A stretch of DNA of 64,000 bases from Tsukamurella sp. PLM1 (GCF_023168325.1 NZ_AP025688.1:186001-250000), one strand, 5' to 3'; counted from the stretch's first letter, positions 27,055 to 39,002 are shown. Notes: a model not told the origin generated them from the sequence alone. Translations and numbers: made by a program.

Positions 27055-29100
27055 TCACCATATCGAGACGCGGCGCTCGGGGTCCAGAAACAGGCGATCC
27101 CCGACACTCACATCGAACGCGGCGTAGAACTCGTCGACGTTGGACACGATGGTGTTGCAACGGAACTCGGCGGGCGAGTGCGGGTCGATCGCGAGCCGCC
27201 GGATCGCCTCTTCAGGGCGGGTTTTGCCGCGCCAGATCTCGCCCCAACTGTAGAACACGCGCTGCAGGCCGGTGAGGTCGTCGATCCGCGTCGTCGCGTC
27301 GTCGACGGTGCCGCCGGCGCGCTCGCGAGCGATCGCGTAGGCGGCGAGTGCAATGCCGAGGCCTCCGAGATCGCCGATGTTCTCGCCCACCGTGAATCCG
27401 CCGTTCACGTGATGCTCGGTGCCGGCCAGTTCGCGCGGCACCAGCACGTCGTACTGCTCGATGAGCGCGCGGGTGCGCTTGCCGAACTCCTCGCGGTCGT
27501 CGTCGGTCCACCAGTCCTCGAGGTTGCCGTCGCCGTCGTACTTGGCGCCCTGGTCGTCGAAGCCGTGGCCGATCTCGTGCCCGATCACGGCGCCGATGCC
27601 GCCGTAGTTCACCGCGTCGTCGGCGGTGGGGGAGAAGAACGGCGGCTGCAGGATCGCCGCGGGGAAGACGATCTCGTTCATGCCGGGGTTGTAGTACGCG
27701 TTCACCGTCTGCGGCGTCATGAACCACTCGTCGCGGTCCACCGGGGCGCCGATCTTCGCGAACTCGCGGTCGTGCTCGAACGCCTCGCCGCGCCGGATGT
27801 TGCCGATCAGGTCGTTCCGTTCGATCGTCAACGCCGAGTAGTCCCGCGTCGAATCCGGGTAGCCGATCTTCGGGGTGAACTTGCCGAGCTTCTCCAGGGC
27901 CTTCTCTCGGGTGGCCGGAGTCATCCACTCGAGGTCCGTGATGCGCCGGCGGTACGCCTCCACGAGGTCTGCGACGAGCGCCTGCATGCGCTCCTTGGAC
28001 TCGGCCGGGAAGTTCTGCGCGGTGTAGAGCTCACCCACCGCGAACCCCAGGTACTGCTCGACCAGAGTCACGCCGCGCTTCCACCGGTCGCGGATCTCCG
28101 GGGTCCCGGTGAGGGCGGTGCCGTAGAAGGCGAAGTGTTCGTCGACGAGCGCGTCCGTGAGGAACGGGCTGCGCGAGTGCAGCACGTGCCAGGCCAGCCA
28201 GGTTCGCCACTGTCCGAGCGGCCGGTCGGTCAGCAGCGCGGCGGCGTGCGTGACGAACGAGGGCTGGCGGACGTTCACTTCGGCGAAGGTGGCGGAGTCG
28301 GGGGTGCCCGTCAGTTCGGCGATCCAGGCGGGCAACGCCAGGCCCGGCGCCTCGGCGTCGAGCTCGGCGAAGGTGCGCAGGTTGTACGCCTTGTCGGCGT
28401 CGCGCCGGTCGACCACGTTCCAGTGTCCGGCGGCGATGGCCGTCTCGAGTTCGAGGACCTGCGCGGCGGCCTCCTCCTCGGAGCCCGGCGCCACGATCCC
28501 GTCCAGCAGCTCGGCCGCGATCCGGAAGGTGGCGGCGACGTGCGCGACGAACTGCTCCCGGATCGGCGCGTACTGCTCCTCGCGGTAGTACGCCTCGTCG
28601 GGCAGCGACAGGCCGTACTGGACCAGGTTGACCACGTACCGGTCGGACCGCTTCGCATCGGTGTCGACGTAGTAGCCCAGCAGGCCGCCGACGCCGGTGC
28701 GCTGCAGGCGCCCGAGTACCGTCACCAGGTCCGACGGTGACTGCGCCCACCGGACCTCGGTGATCTCGTCCGCCACCGGTCCGAGCCCGGCGGCGGCGAT
28801 CGCGCCGGTGTCCATGAAGCTCGAGTAGAGGTTTCCGATCCGCGCACCGTCGCCCTTCGCGCCGCCGGCGGCGCACTCCTCGACGATCTCGCGCACCGTC
28901 TGCTCCGCGGCGTCGCGCAGCGCGTGGAACGCGCCGTCGGTCGAGCGGTCCGCGGGGATCTCGTGCTCGTCCAGCCACTTGCCGTTGACGTGGCCGAACA
29001 GGTCATCCTGCACGCGGACGGCGGGATCGACGTGGCTGAGGTCCAGGGCGGGGAGGAAGTCACCGTTCCATCCTGCCAGCCGTGTCCACGGATCCCACAT
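27055..29100 (-). CDS. zmp1: Zinc metallopeptidase of family M13 (Zmp1/PepO)
   Basis: 681 aa. Near-collinear with M. tuberculosis Zmp1 (Rv0198c) from LDLSHVDPAVRVQDDLFGHV to the C-terminal LFLDPERRVSIW. Zinc site HEIGH in VIGHEIGHGFDDQGAKYD, third ligand Glu in GENIGDLGGLGI, substrate-binding NAYYNPGMNEIVFPAAIL, and conserved C-terminal RVRxW-type end (RVSIW). Zmp1 is a cytosolic or exported neprilysin-like endopeptidase that in M. tuberculosis affects phagosome maturation. Intact. ATG 29100 adds about 18 residues before the conserved start and may be too early; no strong ribosome site is seen. Confidence 0.93.
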   Translation of the reverse strand: MWDPWTRLAGWNGDFLPALDLSHVDPAVRVQDDLFGHVNGKWLDEHEIPADRSTDGAFHALRDAAEQTVREIVEECAAGGAKGDGARIGNLYSSFMDTGAIAAAGLGPVADEITEVRWAQSPSDLVTVLGRLQRTGVGGLLGYYVDTDAKRSDRYVVNLVQYGLSLPDEAYYREEQYAPIREQFVAHVAATFRIAAELLDGIVAPGSEEEAAAQVLELETAIAAGHWNVVDRRDADKAYNLRTFAELDAEAPGLALPAWIAELTGTPDSATFAEVNVRQPSFVTHAAALLTDRPLGQWRTWLAWHVLHSRSPFLTDALVDEHFAFYGTALTGTPEIRDRWKRGVTLVEQYLGFAVGELYTAQNFPAESKERMQALVADLVEAYRRRITDLEWMTPATREKALEKLGKFTPKIGYPDSTRDYSALTIERNDLIGNIRRGEAFEHDREFAKIGAPVDRDEWFMTPQTVNAYYNPGMNEIVFPAAILQPPFFSPTADDAVNYGGIGAVIGHEIGHGFDDQGAKYDGDGNLEDWWTDDDREEFGKRTRALIEQYDVLVPRELAGTEHHVNGGFTVGENIGDLGGLGIALAAYAIARERAGGTVDDATTRIDDLTGLQRVFYSWGEIWRGKTRPEEAIRRLAIDPHSPAEFRCNTIVSNVDEFYAAFDVSVGDRLFLDPERRVSIW

Positions 29101-29222
29101 AATGGGAGAAGTGACTCGTCAGTATTCCGTGTGGCGGCCCACACCATTAGCGTGCGTTGTGGTCGAAACCGCAATTCGGGTTAGCCTGATGCGAAGCTGA
29201 GAAGTTAGAGGAGATTCTGGCC

Positions 29223-31294
29223 ATGAGAGCAACCCGGCAACGCCTGCGCACGGCCCTGGCCGCCCTACTCACCGCCATGGCGCTGGTCGCGGCCGGCATC
29301 ACCGTTCCGTCCTTCTCCGCGCAGGCGGACGCCGAGCCGTGGAAGCCCGGCACGGGGTCGCCGGGATGATCAACCCCGAGTGGATCGCCTCGCACGACGG
29401 CCCGACGAAGTACCCCAACATGACCGTGGACTGGGATGTGCCGATCCGGATGTCCGACGGGACCGTGCTCAAGGCGAACGTGTTCCGCCCCGCCGACGCG
29501 GCGGGCCGTGCCATCACCGCGAAGACGCCGACCGTCGTCAACCTCACCCCCTACACGAAAGTTCGTCAGCGCCCGGCCCAGGTCGCCGTGAACACCCCGG
29601 GGCTGTCCGATGCGCTGATCGGGGTCCTCAATCTGTTCAACTTCGCCGGCACCCCCATCGCCGGCGTCAACGACCTGCGCGACGTCCTCAACGGCGGCAT
29701 GGCCAACTCGTTCACCGGAGTCGACCGCAAGCTGGTGCAGAACGGCTACACGCAGGTCGTCGTCGACGTGCGCGGCACCGGCAACTCGCAGGGCGTGTGG
29801 CAGGTGTTCGCGGACCGCGAGCAGCAGGACACCGTCGAGGTCCTCGATTGGGTGCGGAACCAGCCCTGGACCAACGGCCGGATGGGCATGACCGGCGTCT
29901 CCTACTCCGGCATCAACCAGTTGCAGGTGGCGTCGAAGAACCCGAAGGGCCTGCAGGCGCTGTTCCCCGTGGTTCCCGGCGCCGACCTCGCGGCCGACAT
30001 CATCGCCCCGGGCGGCGGCCTCGGCGTGGGATTCCTCGGGCCGTGGCTCGCGTTGGTCAACATCCTCAAGTTCGTCCCCGACGTGCGCTCCATGCTCAAC
30101 GGCACCTTCGACTGGCGCTGGCTCAAGGACCGCATCGAGAACCCGGCGGTGTTCGTGCCGCAGTTGCTCTCGGGCGTCTTCTCGCCCACCGTCGAATCCC
30201 TGGACCCGAAGACCAAGGAACTCGTCCAGAAGGACTCGCCGCTGCGCAAGGCGTACCGCACCCCGCTGGACAGGATCACCACCCCGACCTTCGCGCTCGG
30301 CGCCTGGCACGACCTGTTCACCAACACCGAGTGGCGCCTGCCCACCGAGCTCAGCAGCCTCCCGCCCAGCAAGAAGAAGCTGATCATGGGCGACGCCTAC
30401 CACGTGACCGTCTCGCACGACATGGGCGGCGTGAACCAGCCGACCCGCGCGGACGTGCTGCAGAAGGCGTGGTTCGACAAGTGGCTCAAGGACATCGACA
30501 ACGGGATCGACAACTACGCGCCGGTCACCGTGCACCGTAAGGGCGGCGGTTGGTGGCAGGGCGACACGTTCCCCGAGCCCGGCCAGAGGTATCAGCGGAT
30601 GTACCTGTCGAGCGTCTCGTCCGGGTCCGCGCCCGGCTCCCTGTCGGACAACAGCCTGCAGACGGCCAGGCCGAAGATCGCGGCGCGGCGCACCGTCGGG
30701 CCCGGTCTGTCGACCCTGTGCTCGAACGACACCGGCCAGGCCATGTTCGGCCTCCTCGTGTTCCAGGGCTGCGCCGCGGACAACCGCGTGGCCGAGATGA
30801 ACGGGCTGACGTTCTCCTCGAAGCCGGTGAAGAAGTCGACGGTCGTCTCCGGGCCGATCAACCTGCACCTGACCACCACCCAGGACGCGCGGGACGCGTA
30901 TTGGAGCGTCATGGTCACCGACGTCTCGCCCGACGGGCGCTCGGAGGTCATCAGCTCCGGCCAACTCACCACCTCGCTGCGGCAGATCGACGAGTCGCGC
31001 AGCATCCGCACCGCGGCGGGCGACTACTCGGCGCCGTACTACCAGCTCGACGTCGCCCAGCGGGAACTGGTCAAGCCCGGGCAGGTCGTCGAGCTCGACA
31101 TCGCCACGCACGCCACCTCCGCCGTGCTCAAGCCAGGCCACCGGCTGCGGGTCGACGTGTTCGCGCTCAACCTGATCAAGGCGATGACCGTCGGGCCCGT
31201 CACCTCGGAGACGCGGTTCGCGCCGCAGCACGTGGTCATCGACCCGAACCGGCCCAGCTATCTCGTCGTGCCGTCGGACCGTCCGCTGCCGTAG
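29223..31294 (+). CDS. Secreted CocE/NonD-family (Xaa-Pro dipeptidyl-peptidase-like) hydrolase (frameshifted)
   Basis: About 690 aa after adding one G to GGG at 29363-29365. A Sec signal peptide (hydrophobic ALAALLTAMALVAAGITVP, cleavage after AQA) is followed by an alpha/beta hydrolase domain. The nucleophile is Ser in GMTGVSYSGINQL, the acid Asp in GAWHDLF and the His in MGDAYHVTVSHDM. A C-terminal jelly-roll domain with LKPGHRLRVDVFALNL is typical of S15/CocE enzymes. Members cleave esters or Xaa-Pro peptides; the natural substrate is unknown. GAGGAG lies 8 nt before ATG 29223. It is divergent from zmp1. Confidence 0.85.
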
Positions 31295-31298
31295 CGGG

Positions 31299-32036
31299 TC
31301 AGCCGCCGAGCCGGCTGTGCATCTCCCAGAACAGGAGTTCGGCGCCGTCGGGCCCGGCGGTCGCGCGTCGGCCGTCCCCGGCCGTGCGGAGCGAGTCACC
31401 GTCGGACAGCGGACCCGCGCCGTCCACCGCGGCGGCGCCCCGCGCGAGGTAGAGGTGCCCGAAGGGCGCGTCGGGCAGGTCGACGGTGCCGCCCGGCGCG
31501 AGGCGCGCGGCCCAGAGGGTCGCGTCGCGGTTGCCGATGCGGATCGCGGCGTCGCGCGCCGGCGACCCCGACGCGATCGGGACGAGCCCGCCGCCGGCCA
31601 GCTCCGTGCCCACGTCCCGCTGTTCGTACGACGGTGCCTGCCCGGCCTCGTCCGGCAGGATCCACATCTGCACGAACCGGACGTCGGCGCCGGCGGGATC
31701 GGGCCGGTCGTTGCGCTCGGAGTGCGACACGCCGGTGCCGGCGCTCATCCGCTGCGCGAGGCCGGGGTGGACGATGCCGGAGTGCCCCTCGCTGTCCTGG
31801 TGGACCAGGGCGCCGGACAGCACCCAGGTGACGATCTCGACGGCGCGGTGCGGGTGCGTGTCGAAACCGCGCCGGGCTGCGACCCGCTCGGCGTTGCAGG
31901 CCAGGAGGACGCCGTGGTGGGTGTTGTCCGGGTCGTAGTGGTCGCCGAACGAGAAGCAGTGGCGCGAGGCCACCCCCGGCATCGCCGACGCCGCCCGTTC
32001 CCCCGAACGGACAACTCGGTCGCCGTGTCGATCCAT
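31299..32036 (-). CDS. Pirin-family protein
   Basis: 245 aa bicupin. The N-terminal metal-binding residues are HPHRAVEIVTWVLSGALVHQ and GTGVSHSERN, giving the three His and one Glu typical of pirins. The C-terminal cupin has PFGHLYLARG. Roles range from quercetinase activity to redox-linked regulation. The ATG at 32036 is selected from the conserved domain start. It is convergent with the CocE gene, whose stop is only 4 bp away. Confidence 0.85.
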   Translation of the reverse strand: MDRHGDRVVRSGERAASAMPGVASRHCFSFGDHYDPDNTHHGVLLACNAERVAARRGFDTHPHRAVEIVTWVLSGALVHQDSEGHSGIVHPGLAQRMSAGTGVSHSERNDRPDPAGADVRFVQMWILPDEAGQAPSYEQRDVGTELAGGGLVPIASGSPARDAAIRIGNRDATLWAARLAPGGTVDLPDAPFGHLYLARGAAAVDGAGPLSDGDSLRTAGDGRRATAGPDGAELLFWEMHSRLGG

Positions 32037-32115
32037 GTCACCAGGATGCCACGTTCGTTTGGGTAAGCTCCCGCCGTCAGAGACGGTGGCTACCATCGAC
32101 CACGTGGGAGGCGAT

Positions 32116-33744
32116 GTGAGACGGAGCGGACGGGCACGGCTCGGCGTCACCGCGCTGGCCTCGGCACTGCTCCTCGCCGTCGGCTCGTCGCTGGCGGCGT
32201 GCGGTGACGATGCGACCGCGGACGTGCAGAAGATGCTCGCGGGGTACGCGGAGGCGATCGAGGACGGCAAGGCAGTGGCGGCCGCAGCGTACACCTCGTC
32301 GCCGGACGCGGCGGGTGGCGTCATCGGGCGCACGCTGCGCGATATGAACGCGAAGAAGGTCGAGGTCAGCGCCTCGAACGTGCAGAAGTACTCGGGCGGC
32401 AACGCCACGTTCGACGTGAAGACCAAGTGGAACTTCGGCGACGGCCGCGACTGGGATTACACCACCAAGGGCAGCGCCTCGCAGCTGTCGATCGGGTGGC
32501 GCATCTCGTGGGATCCGGCGGTGCTCGCCCCGGGGCTCACCCCCGAGACATCGATCCGCCAGATCCGCACCGACGCCCGGCCGCCCAAGGTGTTCGCCGC
32601 CGACAAGTCGGACCTGATGTTCGCGGGCACCGTGCACCGGCTCACCGTCGATCCCGCCAAGACCAAGAATCTGGGGGACAGCCTGGCCCGCGTCGCGCAG
32701 ATCGTCTCGCCCGTCGCGCCGCTGGTGACGGCCGAGTCGCTGGAGGCGAAGGCGAAGGCAGATCCGGGCAAGCCCGTGCCCGTGGTCGACCTGCGCGACG
32801 ACGACTTCGGGGTGCTCGAGGACGACCTCGAGGCCGTCCCGGGGCTCCAGGACAGCCCGACGGGCGACCTGTTGATCTCGAACCGTCAGTTGTTCTCGCC
32901 GCTGTTCGACGGCATCAAGGGCGCGTGGCAGGCGAACCGGGATGCGACCGCCGGCTGGGAGGTGCAGCTGGTCTCCGGCGACAAGCCCACGAAGATCGTC
33001 GGTTACCAGGGGCCGCCCGGTCCCGATCTGCGGACCTCGATGGACCCGAAGGTTCAGCTGCAGGCCGAGAACGCCGTGGTCCAGCTGGGCCAGCCGGCCG
33101 CGATGGTCGTGCTGTCCGTCTCGAGCGGCGCGGTGCTCGCGGCGGCGCAGAACACCCAGGCGAGCCGCATCGCGACCGACTGGGCGCTCACCGGCCTCTC
33201 GACCACCGGGCCCGTTCTCGCTCCCGTGTACAGCGAGGTGAACGCCGCCGCCGGTAAGGACGCCGACAAGCAGAAGAAGCTGCTCGCGCCGCTCGGCATG
33301 GGCACCGACTTCGCCATGACCGGGGTGAAGACGGTGACCGCCGAACTCCCCGGCACCGGCGGGCGCGAGGCCGCCGAGCTCGGGGCCGACACCGTCAAGG
33401 CCAGCCCGTTCGGGATGGCCGTGTTCGCGGCCGCGATCGCCAAGGGCAAGACCACCGCGCCGTACGTGGTGCAGGGGCAGACCGCGTCGCCCAGCGCGCC
33501 GCTGGGCGACGTCGACGAGAAGATCCGCAACGCCGTGCGGGCGAAGATGGATTCGACTGTGTCCCCATCCGGCGACGGCAGCGACCTGGTCTCGACGAAG
33601 GTCAAGGGCCTCGTCGGCACCAACGGCCCTGAGGGGCCGGGCTGGTTCATCGGCTACCAGGGCGACCAGGCGTTCGCCATCATGGTGACCGGGGAACGGT
33701 CCGGCAGCGGATCACTGCAGGTCGCCGGGGCGTACCTGAAATAG
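32116..33744 (+). CDS. Penicillin-binding-protein-like lipoprotein lacking transpeptidase motifs
   Basis: 542 aa. Signal peptide and lipobox (SLAAC). An NTF2-like MecA-N-type domain (about 35-160), a dimerisation-type region and a C-terminal transpeptidase-fold domain collinear with mycobacterial PBP lipoproteins such as Rv2864c. Landmarks: QAENAVVQLGQPAAMVVLSV, LGMGTDFAMTGVKTVTAELP, VKASPFGMAVFAAAIAKGKT and GWFIGYQGDQAFAIMVTGE. Where SxxK is expected the sequence is ALTGLSTTGPVLAPVYSE, and where KTG is expected it is TKVKGLVGTNG, so catalytic residues are absent. Probably a non-enzymatic PBP homologue. GTG 32116 has GGGAGG 5 nt upstream. Confidence 0.78.
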   Translation: MRRSGRARLGVTALASALLLAVGSSLAACGDDATADVQKMLAGYAEAIEDGKAVAAAAYTSSPDAAGGVIGRTLRDMNAKKVEVSASNVQKYSGGNATFDVKTKWNFGDGRDWDYTTKGSASQLSIGWRISWDPAVLAPGLTPETSIRQIRTDARPPKVFAADKSDLMFAGTVHRLTVDPAKTKNLGDSLARVAQIVSPVAPLVTAESLEAKAKADPGKPVPVVDLRDDDFGVLEDDLEAVPGLQDSPTGDLLISNRQLFSPLFDGIKGAWQANRDATAGWEVQLVSGDKPTKIVGYQGPPGPDLRTSMDPKVQLQAENAVVQLGQPAAMVVLSVSSGAVLAAAQNTQASRIATDWALTGLSTTGPVLAPVYSEVNAAAGKDADKQKKLLAPLGMGTDFAMTGVKTVTAELPGTGGREAAELGADTVKASPFGMAVFAAAIAKGKTTAPYVVQGQTASPSAPLGDVDEKIRNAVRAKMDSTVSPSGDGSDLVSTKVKGLVGTNGPEGPGWFIGYQGDQAFAIMVTGERSGSGSLQVAGAYLK

Positions 33745-33784
33745 GTCCGAGCCGCGGCGAGTCGCGGCCGGAGGGGGCGAAAAT

Positions 33785-34186
33785 TCAGGCGCGGCGGGCC
33801 ACGGCGATCCGCGCCGCGGCCCGCCAGCCCAGCAGGAACAGACCCAACGCGACCGTGGCGACGATGACGAACGGGACCTCGACGCCCCGCGGGGTCAGGA
33901 GGCCGCGGGCGGTCATGCCGACGGCCACCGTCGAGATCCAGATGATGACGCCGGCGGGGAAGACGCGCCCCGGGGCGAAGGTCTGCGCGCGGCCGGGCTC
34001 GTGCCCGCGGAGCGCGGCCAACACGTAGGTGAACGCCCAGCCCACGGTCAGCGCCAGCAGGAACGGCCACGCGGTCTCTGCGAAGCCGGCCGGCGCGAAC
34101 ACGGGCTCGTCATGGGTGAACCGACCGACCGTGACGAACAGCAGCACGAACACGACGTCGACGACGGCGATGACCGGAATGCGCAT
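33785..34186 (-). CDS. DUF3054-type four-helix membrane protein
   Basis: 133 aa with four membrane helices (VVDVVFVLLFVTVG; FLLALTVGWAFTYVLA; GVIIWISTVAVGMTA; VIVATVALGLFLLGW). The conserved VGRFTHDE loop after helix 1 is typical of DUF3054. Function unknown. TACCGT lies 7 nt before ATG 34186, so it is probably leaderless. Confidence 0.75.
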   Translation of the reverse strand: MRIPVIAVVDVVFVLLFVTVGRFTHDEPVFAPAGFAETAWPFLLALTVGWAFTYVLAALRGHEPGRAQTFAPGRVFPAGVIIWISTVAVGMTARGLLTPRGVEVPFVIVATVALGLFLLGWRAAARIAVARRA

Positions 34187-34393
34187 GATGTGCACGGTAG
34201 TCGACCTCCACGCCGTGACCGGCACGCGGCCGGGGCGCGGTCCTCCCAGACGCGCCCCGACCGGGCCGTAACCCCCTCGCCCCCCTCCACTTCCGGGGCG
34301 ATGTGAGCGTGCGGGTCGTCCGCTCACACCCATGACGATGCCCCGTCGGGCTTGACTACCGGTTGTGTCGCGCTAAAACCGCAGGTGGGGCGC
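34187..34393. other. Spacer between the YbhN and DUF3054 genes
   Basis: Contains the TACCGT box (34194-34199) and a short hairpin TGTGAGCG-N11-CGCTCACA (34302-34328) without a T-run, possibly a weak terminator for the upstream YbhN gene. No gene seen. Confidence 0.4.
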
Positions 34394-35569
34394 TCAGGTC
34401 CCGGGCTTCGACGGTCCGCCGTCGCGCTCCGCCGCGTCGTTCGCTTCCGAGGGTGCGTCGGCGTCCGATGCGCGGGCGTCCGATGCGTCGGCGTCCGAGG
34501 GCGAGTCCGGGGGTGCGGGCTTGTCGGTGGCGTCGGGGTCGACGTCCATGGTGCTGCGGTAGCTGACGAAGAACACGATCCAGCCGATGATCACGACGAG
34601 GACGTAGCTGACCAAGCGGTACAGGATGGTCGCGGTGAAGGCCTGGCTCAGCGGCATCCCCGAGAGCACCAGCGCGGGGACCAGGGCGCCTTCCACGAGC
34701 CCCAGACCGCCGGGGATCGGGCTGATGGTGTTGACGACCTTCGACGCGGCGTAGGCGCCGGCCAGCGCGGCGAGCCCGGGGGCGGCCCCGACTGCGTAGC
34801 AGGCGAATGCGAGGCAGGCCACGTCGGCGACCCAGTTGAACAGCGACCAGCCGAACGCCTGCACCCCGTAGCGCCGATTGAGCTTCACGGACTGCAGCTG
34901 GTCGAGGGTCTCCTTCCAGCGGTCCAGGCCGGTGTCCTCGGGCTTGTTGCGCAGGTCGTTGACCCAGCGGATCAGCCGCGCGCCGACGACGTACAGGCCG
35001 TCGGGGTGCGAGGCCACGTACTGCACCAGCACCATGAAGACGACCAGCATCGCGACGGAGAACAGCACCGAGTACGGGCTGGTCTTGGCGCCCGCGAGCA
35101 GGCCGCCCGCGAGCCCCAGCACCGCCAGGCCGGCGGACATGAGCAGCCCGCTCATCACGATCTGCCACGCCGCCACGATCCGCGTCGCGCCCCACATGCG
35201 GGTGCGCCGGTACACGAGCGTGGGCGCGAGCACCTGGCCGCCGGGCATCGTCTGGGATACCGAGTTCGACGCCAGCTGCAGCCCCAGCGCCTGCCGCTGC
35301 GTGACCTTGACGCCCGCGGACCGCAGCAGCACCCGCGTCACCTGCGCGAACGAGTCCATCGAGAAGAACACTGCCACCACACAGGCGAGCACCCATTCCC
35401 AGCGGATGTGCTCGAGGTCGCGCAGCGACTTCGACACCGTCGGCCCGAACAGGTACACCTCGACCGCGAGGACCACCGCGATCACCACGAGCAGGACCCG
35501 ACGGACCCACTTCAAGCGCCGCCGCGTGACCGCGGGGTCCTTGCTCGGTGATTCGTCGTCTGCCTGCAT
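34394..35569 (-). CDS. YbhN/UPF0104-type membrane protein (lysylphosphatidylglycerol synthase TM-like)
   Basis: 391 aa. About eight membrane helices with the hallmark ASNSVSQTMPGGQVLAPTL and TISPIPGGLGLVEGALVPAL motifs of the UPF0104/AglD family, which resembles the flippase half of MprF. No aminoacyl transferase domain is attached. It probably moves a lipid or lipid-linked intermediate. The C-terminal 45 residues are an acidic Ser/Asp/Ala repeat. A TAGGCT box 7 nt upstream supports ATG 35569 over the in-frame start 18 bp earlier. Confidence 0.8.
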   Translation of the reverse strand: MQADDESPSKDPAVTRRRLKWVRRVLLVVIAVVLAVEVYLFGPTVSKSLRDLEHIRWEWVLACVVAVFFSMDSFAQVTRVLLRSAGVKVTQRQALGLQLASNSVSQTMPGGQVLAPTLVYRRTRMWGATRIVAAWQIVMSGLLMSAGLAVLGLAGGLLAGAKTSPYSVLFSVAMLVVFMVLVQYVASHPDGLYVVGARLIRWVNDLRNKPEDTGLDRWKETLDQLQSVKLNRRYGVQAFGWSLFNWVADVACLAFACYAVGAAPGLAALAGAYAASKVVNTISPIPGGLGLVEGALVPALVLSGMPLSQAFTATILYRLVSYVLVVIIGWIVFFVSYRSTMDVDPDATDKPAPPDSPSDADASDARASDADAPSEANDAAERDGGPSKPGT

Positions 35570-35603
35570 CGGCGCCAGCCTACTCACGGGTTAACGTGGG
35601 CAC
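35570..35603. promoter_or_regulatory. 34-bp divergent leaderless promoter pair, YbhN and histidine kinase
   Basis: Minus strand TAGGCT (35577-35582) then 7 nt to ATG 35569. Plus strand TAACGT (35592-35597) then 6 nt to ATG 35604. Confidence 0.5.
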
Positions 35604-36832
35604 ATGCAAGCCCTCGCATCCCGGCTGCGACGCGGCGGTGCGGCGTCGCCCGGTGACGACGATCCCCGCGCGCCGCTGTGGCGCGGCGCCCAGTGGTTCC
35701 GGACGTTGTCGGTGGTCTACGCGGTGGGCCGGCAGATCGACGAGGCGGACCGCTACGCGCGGATCGGGTGGAGTTGGGTGCTGATCGGCGCGGTCGTGCT
35801 GGTCAGCGCGATCGCCGCGACCGGCTACCTCAAGGGCTTCGGCCGGCACCTGTGGTTCGTGATCGCCGAGTTCGCCGCGGCCGCGACGCTGGCGCTCGGC
35901 ACCGTCTGGGTCGCGACCGGCGAGTTCACCGCCCACAACCAGGCGCTCCCGACCACGCTGTGGCTGACCAACCCGGTGGTCTCGGCCGCGATCCTGTCCG
36001 GCCCGGTCGGCGGCGTGATCGGCGGCGTCGTGATCGCCGCGGTCAACGCGATCTACCGCGGCACGTTCCCCGAGACCATCGTCCGCGACGCCAACTACCC
36101 GGTGTTCATGGCGGTCGGGCTCGGCATTGGGGTCGCCGCACGCGTCGCGATCACGTCGCAGGACCGGGTCCGGGAGGCGGAACGGGTGGCCGCCGACGCG
36201 CGGGCCCGCGAGCGGCTCGCCCGGGAGGTCCACGACGGCGTGCTCCGGCCCTCGCCTTCCTGGCCCGACGGTGCGCCGAACTCTCTCGGTCCGGCACGGT
36301 GCCCGGCGGCGCGACCGGGCCCGAGCTGCACGAGTTGGGGCAGCTGGCGGCGCAGCAGGAGCGGGCGCTGCGGCACCTCATCGCCGAGACCCCGGACGGC
36401 GGCGTCCCCGAGGCGCCGGACGCGGGGGAAGGCACCGTCGACCTGCGGGACCTCCTGCGGCCGCTGACGTCCGGCACCGTCACCCTCGCGGAACCGGGCG
36501 GGCCGGTGCTACTTCCCGCGGCCGCCGCGACCGAGGTGGTCGGTGCGGTGCGCAACGCGCTGGACAACACGGCGCTGCACGCGGGGGAGGGAGCGCGGTC
36601 GTACCTGCTCCTCGAGGACGTCGGCGACGCGGTGCTGGTGACCGTGCGCGACGACGGCACCGGAATCGCGCCGGGACGCCTCGACGCCGCCCGCGCGGAG
36701 GGCAGACTGGGGGTGTCGGAGTCCATCGTCGGGCGGATGCGGGCGCTGGGCGGCAGCGCAGAGCTGACGACGGACGTGGGAGGAGGCGTGGAATGGGAGT
36801 TGTCGGTGCCGCGGGCGGCGCACGAGCTGTGA
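35604..36832 (+). CDS. Sensor histidine kinase, HisKA_3 / NarL-partner type (frameshifted)
   Basis: 409 aa after correction. Four or five membrane helices (about 50-180) with little extracytoplasmic sequence, then the dimerisation helix with phosphoacceptor His in REVHDGVLQALAFLARRC, and an HATPase with N-box RNALDNTALHAG and G1 box VRDDGTGIAP. The His-box motif is split by a missing base at 36244-36248; adding one restores it. The compact membrane sensor suggests detection of a membrane or envelope signal. It is followed after 28 bp by its LuxR-type response regulator. Confidence 0.87.
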
Positions 36833-36860
36833 CCGCCCCGATCGCGAGGAGGCGAGTGTC

Positions 36861-37513
36861 ATGGACACTGCGAACGTAGATCCGGCGGGAATCTCCGTGC
36901 TGGTGGTCGACGACCACCCGATGTGGCGCGAGGCCGTGGCGCGCGACCTCGAGGCCCGCGGATTCGCGGTCGCCGGCACCGCCGATTCGGTGGCCGCGGC
37001 GGGACGGATCGCGAAGGCGGTGCAGCCGGGGGTGGTGCTCATGGACATGTCGCTGCCCGACGGGAACGGCGCCGCCGGCACCGCGCTGGTGCTGGAGGCC
37101 GCCCCGAAGGCGCAGGTGCTGATCCTCTCCGCCTCCGACGAGCGGGACGATGTGGTGGAGGCCGTCAAGGCCGGCGCCTGCGGCTACCTGGTCAAGAGCG
37201 CCTCCGCGGAGCTCGTTGCCGCGGTGCACGCCACCGCCGCCGGGCAGCCCGTGTTCACCCCGGGCCTCGCCGGGCTGGTGCTGGGGGAGTTCCGGCGCAT
37301 GGCCGCAGCGCCCGAGCCCGCAGGTCCCGCGCTCACCGCTCGTGAGACCGAGGTGCTGCGGCTCGTGGCGAAGGGCCTGTCCGCCAAGCAGATCGCCACC
37401 CGCCTGCACCTGAGCCACCGCACCGTCGAGAACCATGTGCAGGCCACGCTGCGGAAACTGCAGCTCGGCAACCGCGTGGAGCTGGCCCGCTACGCCCTGG
37501 AGAACGGGTTGGA

Positions 37514-37517
<4 letters not shown>
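36861..37517 (+). CDS. NarL/FixJ-family response regulator
   Basis: 218 aa. Receiver domain (about 12-130) with VVDDHPMWREA acidic pocket, phosphoacceptor Asp in VVLMDMSLPDG and Lys in GYLVKSASAE. The C-terminal LuxR-type HTH is LTARETEVLRLVAKGLSAKQ, then LHLSHRTVENHVQATL. The GAGGAG site is 9 nt before ATG 36861. Its partner is the upstream histidine kinase. Targets unknown; no obvious operator in the shared promoter. It overlaps the convergent aspartase gene by 4 bp. Confidence 0.93.
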
Positions 37518-38998
<1,481 letters not shown>

Positions 38999-39002
38999 CC
39001 GT

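Noticed and set aside
34302..34328. Hairpin TGTGAGCG-N11-CGCTCACA as an intrinsic terminator
   Set aside because: Short stem, long loop and no U-rich tail on either strand.
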